Shown here: one piece after another, positions 5,492 to 6,860 of the stretch
Position numbering within the stretch: the stretch's first letter is position 1
Layout of the letters: each line of letters starts with the position of its first letter
Assembly (NCBI GenBank): GCA_018969805.1
Contig: JAGWXQ010000085.1
Span: forward strand, 1-6,860
Direction of reading: 5' to 3'
DNA: 6,860 nucleotides
Origin: Paenibacillaceae bacterium
Lineage (GTDB): Bacteria; Bacillota; Bacilli; Paenibacillales; YIM-B00363
The notes under the pieces: generated by a model
Told to the model about the DNA's origin: nothing
The model's input: only the letters and a program-made list of their open reading frames with translations
The model's database searches: none
Translations under genes and position numbers: made by a program

Positions 5492-6860
5492 TCATGCCGA
5501 TCCTTGCCGCGCCAGCGCATTCATGTCTTTGACGTACTTCATCGCCTCCGCCATCGCCCGCGAACGCACACTGGCGCACCACGTCACCACCCCATGGGGT
5601 GCAATCGCCGTCCTTCCCGACCGACCGCTCACTTGAATGAGTGCCGTCGCGTCCCATTCGTGTGCGTCTATGACGATAACGTCCGTATTCGGTACCGTCA
5701 CCCCACGCTCAAGAATCGTCGTCGTGACGAGGATGCGCACGATGTTGTCCCGAAACTGGGCGACGCGTGCATGACGGTCTGCATCCGATGCGTGCGTTCC
5801 TGCGACATGTTCAAAAGGGATGTGCTTCACGAGCGGTGCGATGTACGCAATGCGCGATACAAAAATCAACACCTGCGCCCCCCGCTGCACACTGTCCGCG
5901 ATGACGCGAACGAGCGATTCCGGAAGAGCGTTCCCGATCCAGCGTTTGGCTTGCCGCAATCGATGCACATGCGGTACAGGCAACGGATGCCCATGGTACC
6001 GCGATCGGACGAGCACATACGGCAGTGTCCCCCGTACGAGCTGTGTACGCACATCCAGCGGGGGTGTCGCCGTAAGCCATACACGCTGCCCGTCTCGCCT
6101 ACACGCACGATCCGTCACATGGGACAGCTGTGCGTTTCCGATATACGGGTACGCATCGATCTCATCTACGATAACAAAATCAAACGCATCTCTAACGCGC
6201 ATGAGCTGATGCGTCGTCGAAAGGACGAGCCTGCACAGAGGCTGTGTACAATCCGGACTCCCTCCATACAGTGCGGCAATCCGCTCGTCTGGAAACGCGC
6301 GCTGCATGCGCGGAAGCAGCTCACAGACGACATCGCGTCGTGGAGTCGCCACAAGCACCGACTTTCCTTGCTCCAGTGCTTGTGCGATCAATGGCACGAT
6401 CATTTCCGTTTTTCCCGCACCCGTGACCGCCCAAAGCAAAAACAACGGTACACCACGTGCCAATGCATCGCGTGCCTTGGATACCGCATCGCGCTGTACG
6501 TCCGTCAGCTGGACGCACGTCTGTACTGCCCCACATGCCGACGCGATGCGCCGCGTACCGCGCACAACAATCGTGCACGGGCGCATCGGCCCCATGCCGA
6601 CACACTCCGTACAGTACATACACGATGGACAATGCACACACGCAAACGGATGCATCGCGCTGCTCCCGCATCGGAGGCATCGCGCACGCACGCGCCACAT
6701 CGTCCGCTGTACGTGGATGCCTGGCTCAAGTGCCATATCCCCCGCATGCACCGCCCATTGCACGATCGCCTCCCACCTCATCCCGCCCAAGGGCAACTGC
6801 GCACTGCGTGCTGCCCGCGCGAATTGATCAATCGGCAGCAATTTGCCTGCACACCACGAA
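5492..6860 (-). CDS. comFA: ComFA, DNA-uptake helicase/translocase ATPase, 5' end at or beyond window edge
   Basis: ComFA is the cytoplasmic superfamily 2 ATPase of natural transformation, thought to help pull single-stranded DNA through the ComEC channel. Residue numbers count from the TTG at 6841. A zinc-binding region has C55-x2-C58 and a CxxC array at 68-80. Walker A is AVTGAGKT (138-145) and ATPRRDVV (165-172) is motif Ia. ALYGGS is at 190-195, STTHQLMR at 208-215 and the DEID Walker B at 226-229. Motif III TATP is at 257-260, TTTILERGVTVP is at 373-384, and motif VI QVSGRSGR at 403-410. All core motifs are intact. The frame stays open through the last base of the window with no ATG and no good ribosome site before the TTG, so the true start may lie outside. 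The visible 449 residues are near the B. subtilis length (463), so little is missing. It overlaps or abuts comFC. Its promoter is not in view. Confidence 0.96.
   Translation of the reverse strand, partial: SWCAGKLLPIDQFARAARSAQLPLGGMRWEAIVQWAVHAGDMALEPGIHVQRTMWRVRARCLRCGSSAMHPFACVHCPSCMYCTECVGMGPMRPCTIVVRGTRRIASACGAVQTCVQLTDVQRDAVSKARDALARGVPLFLLWAVTGAGKTEMIVPLIAQALEQGKSVLVATPRRDVVCELLPRMQRAFPDERIAALYGGSPDCTQPLCRLVLSTTHQLMRVRDAFDFVIVDEIDAYPYIGNAQLSHVTDRACRRDGQRVWLTATPPLDVRTQLVRGTLPYVLVRSRYHGHPLPVPHVHRLRQAKRWIGNALPESLVRVIADSVQRGAQVLIFVSRIAYIAPLVKHIPFEHVAGTHASDADRHARVAQFRDNIVRILVTTTILERGVTVPNTDVIVIDAHEWDATALIQVSGRSGRTAIAPHGVVTWCASVRSRAMAEAMKYVKDMNALARQGSA

Noticed and set aside
5495..5657. Upstream extension of comFC by up to 54 residues
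   Set aside because: The extension is out-of-frame comFA sequence, glycine/arginine rich, and not seen in the ComFC family; ribosome sites favour 5477 (or at most 5495).
6306..6827. 173-codon plus-strand open frame opposite comFA
   Set aside because: It is antisense to the ComFA zinc and Walker A regions, has low-complexity R/T/A/H content and no family match; a shadow frame.

Overview
The window looks like a chromosomal segment from a flagellated, naturally transformable member of the Bacillota, most likely class Bacilli. All nine genes lie on the minus strand in the order comFA, comFC, yvyF, flgM, flgN, flgK, flgL, yviE (DUF6470), fliW. This is the late-competence plus flagellar-filament-assembly block known from Bacillus subtilis and relatives. 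Sequence divergence and the absence of comFB between comFA and comFC argue against Bacillus subtilis itself. I do not name a genus. Base composition is roughly balanced to slightly GC-rich by eye.

Right end, about 4749-6860: comFA (5' end at or beyond the window edge) and comFC encode the cytoplasmic DNA-uptake ATPase and its phosphoribosyltransferase-fold partner. They are nearly fused, with ATGA at 5492-5495 and a more likely comFC start at 5477. After comFC comes a weak hairpin followed by nine T residues (minus strand) and a poor sigma-D-like element, so the flagellar part may be partly uncoupled from the competence part.

Middle, about 3352-4612: yvyF (two zinc knuckles flanking a helix-turn-helix-like segment), then a 152-base gap with a good sigma-D -10 element (GCCGATAC). 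Next come flgM (anti-sigma-D factor) and flgN (export chaperone of FlgK and FlgL), which overlap by ATGA.

Left end, 1-3322: flgK and flgL (the two hook-filament junction proteins, both free of cysteine), a DUF6470/YviE protein of unknown function, and the first 53 codons of fliW, the flagellin-binding antagonist of CsrA. FlgM, the FlgN-FlgK-FlgL set and FliW together couple hook completion to filament growth. FlgM releases sigma-D, FlgN delivers the junction proteins, and FliW links flagellin level to CsrA repression of flagellin translation.

No stretch longer than 300 bases lacks a gene. I see no RNA genes, mobile elements, CRISPR arrays or signs of horizontal transfer. The region is essentially a standard locus. 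The points worth a second look are regulatory (promoters, terminator, mRNA hairpins in flgM and comFC) and the poorly understood YvyF and DUF6470 proteins. I did not find a convincing new system.
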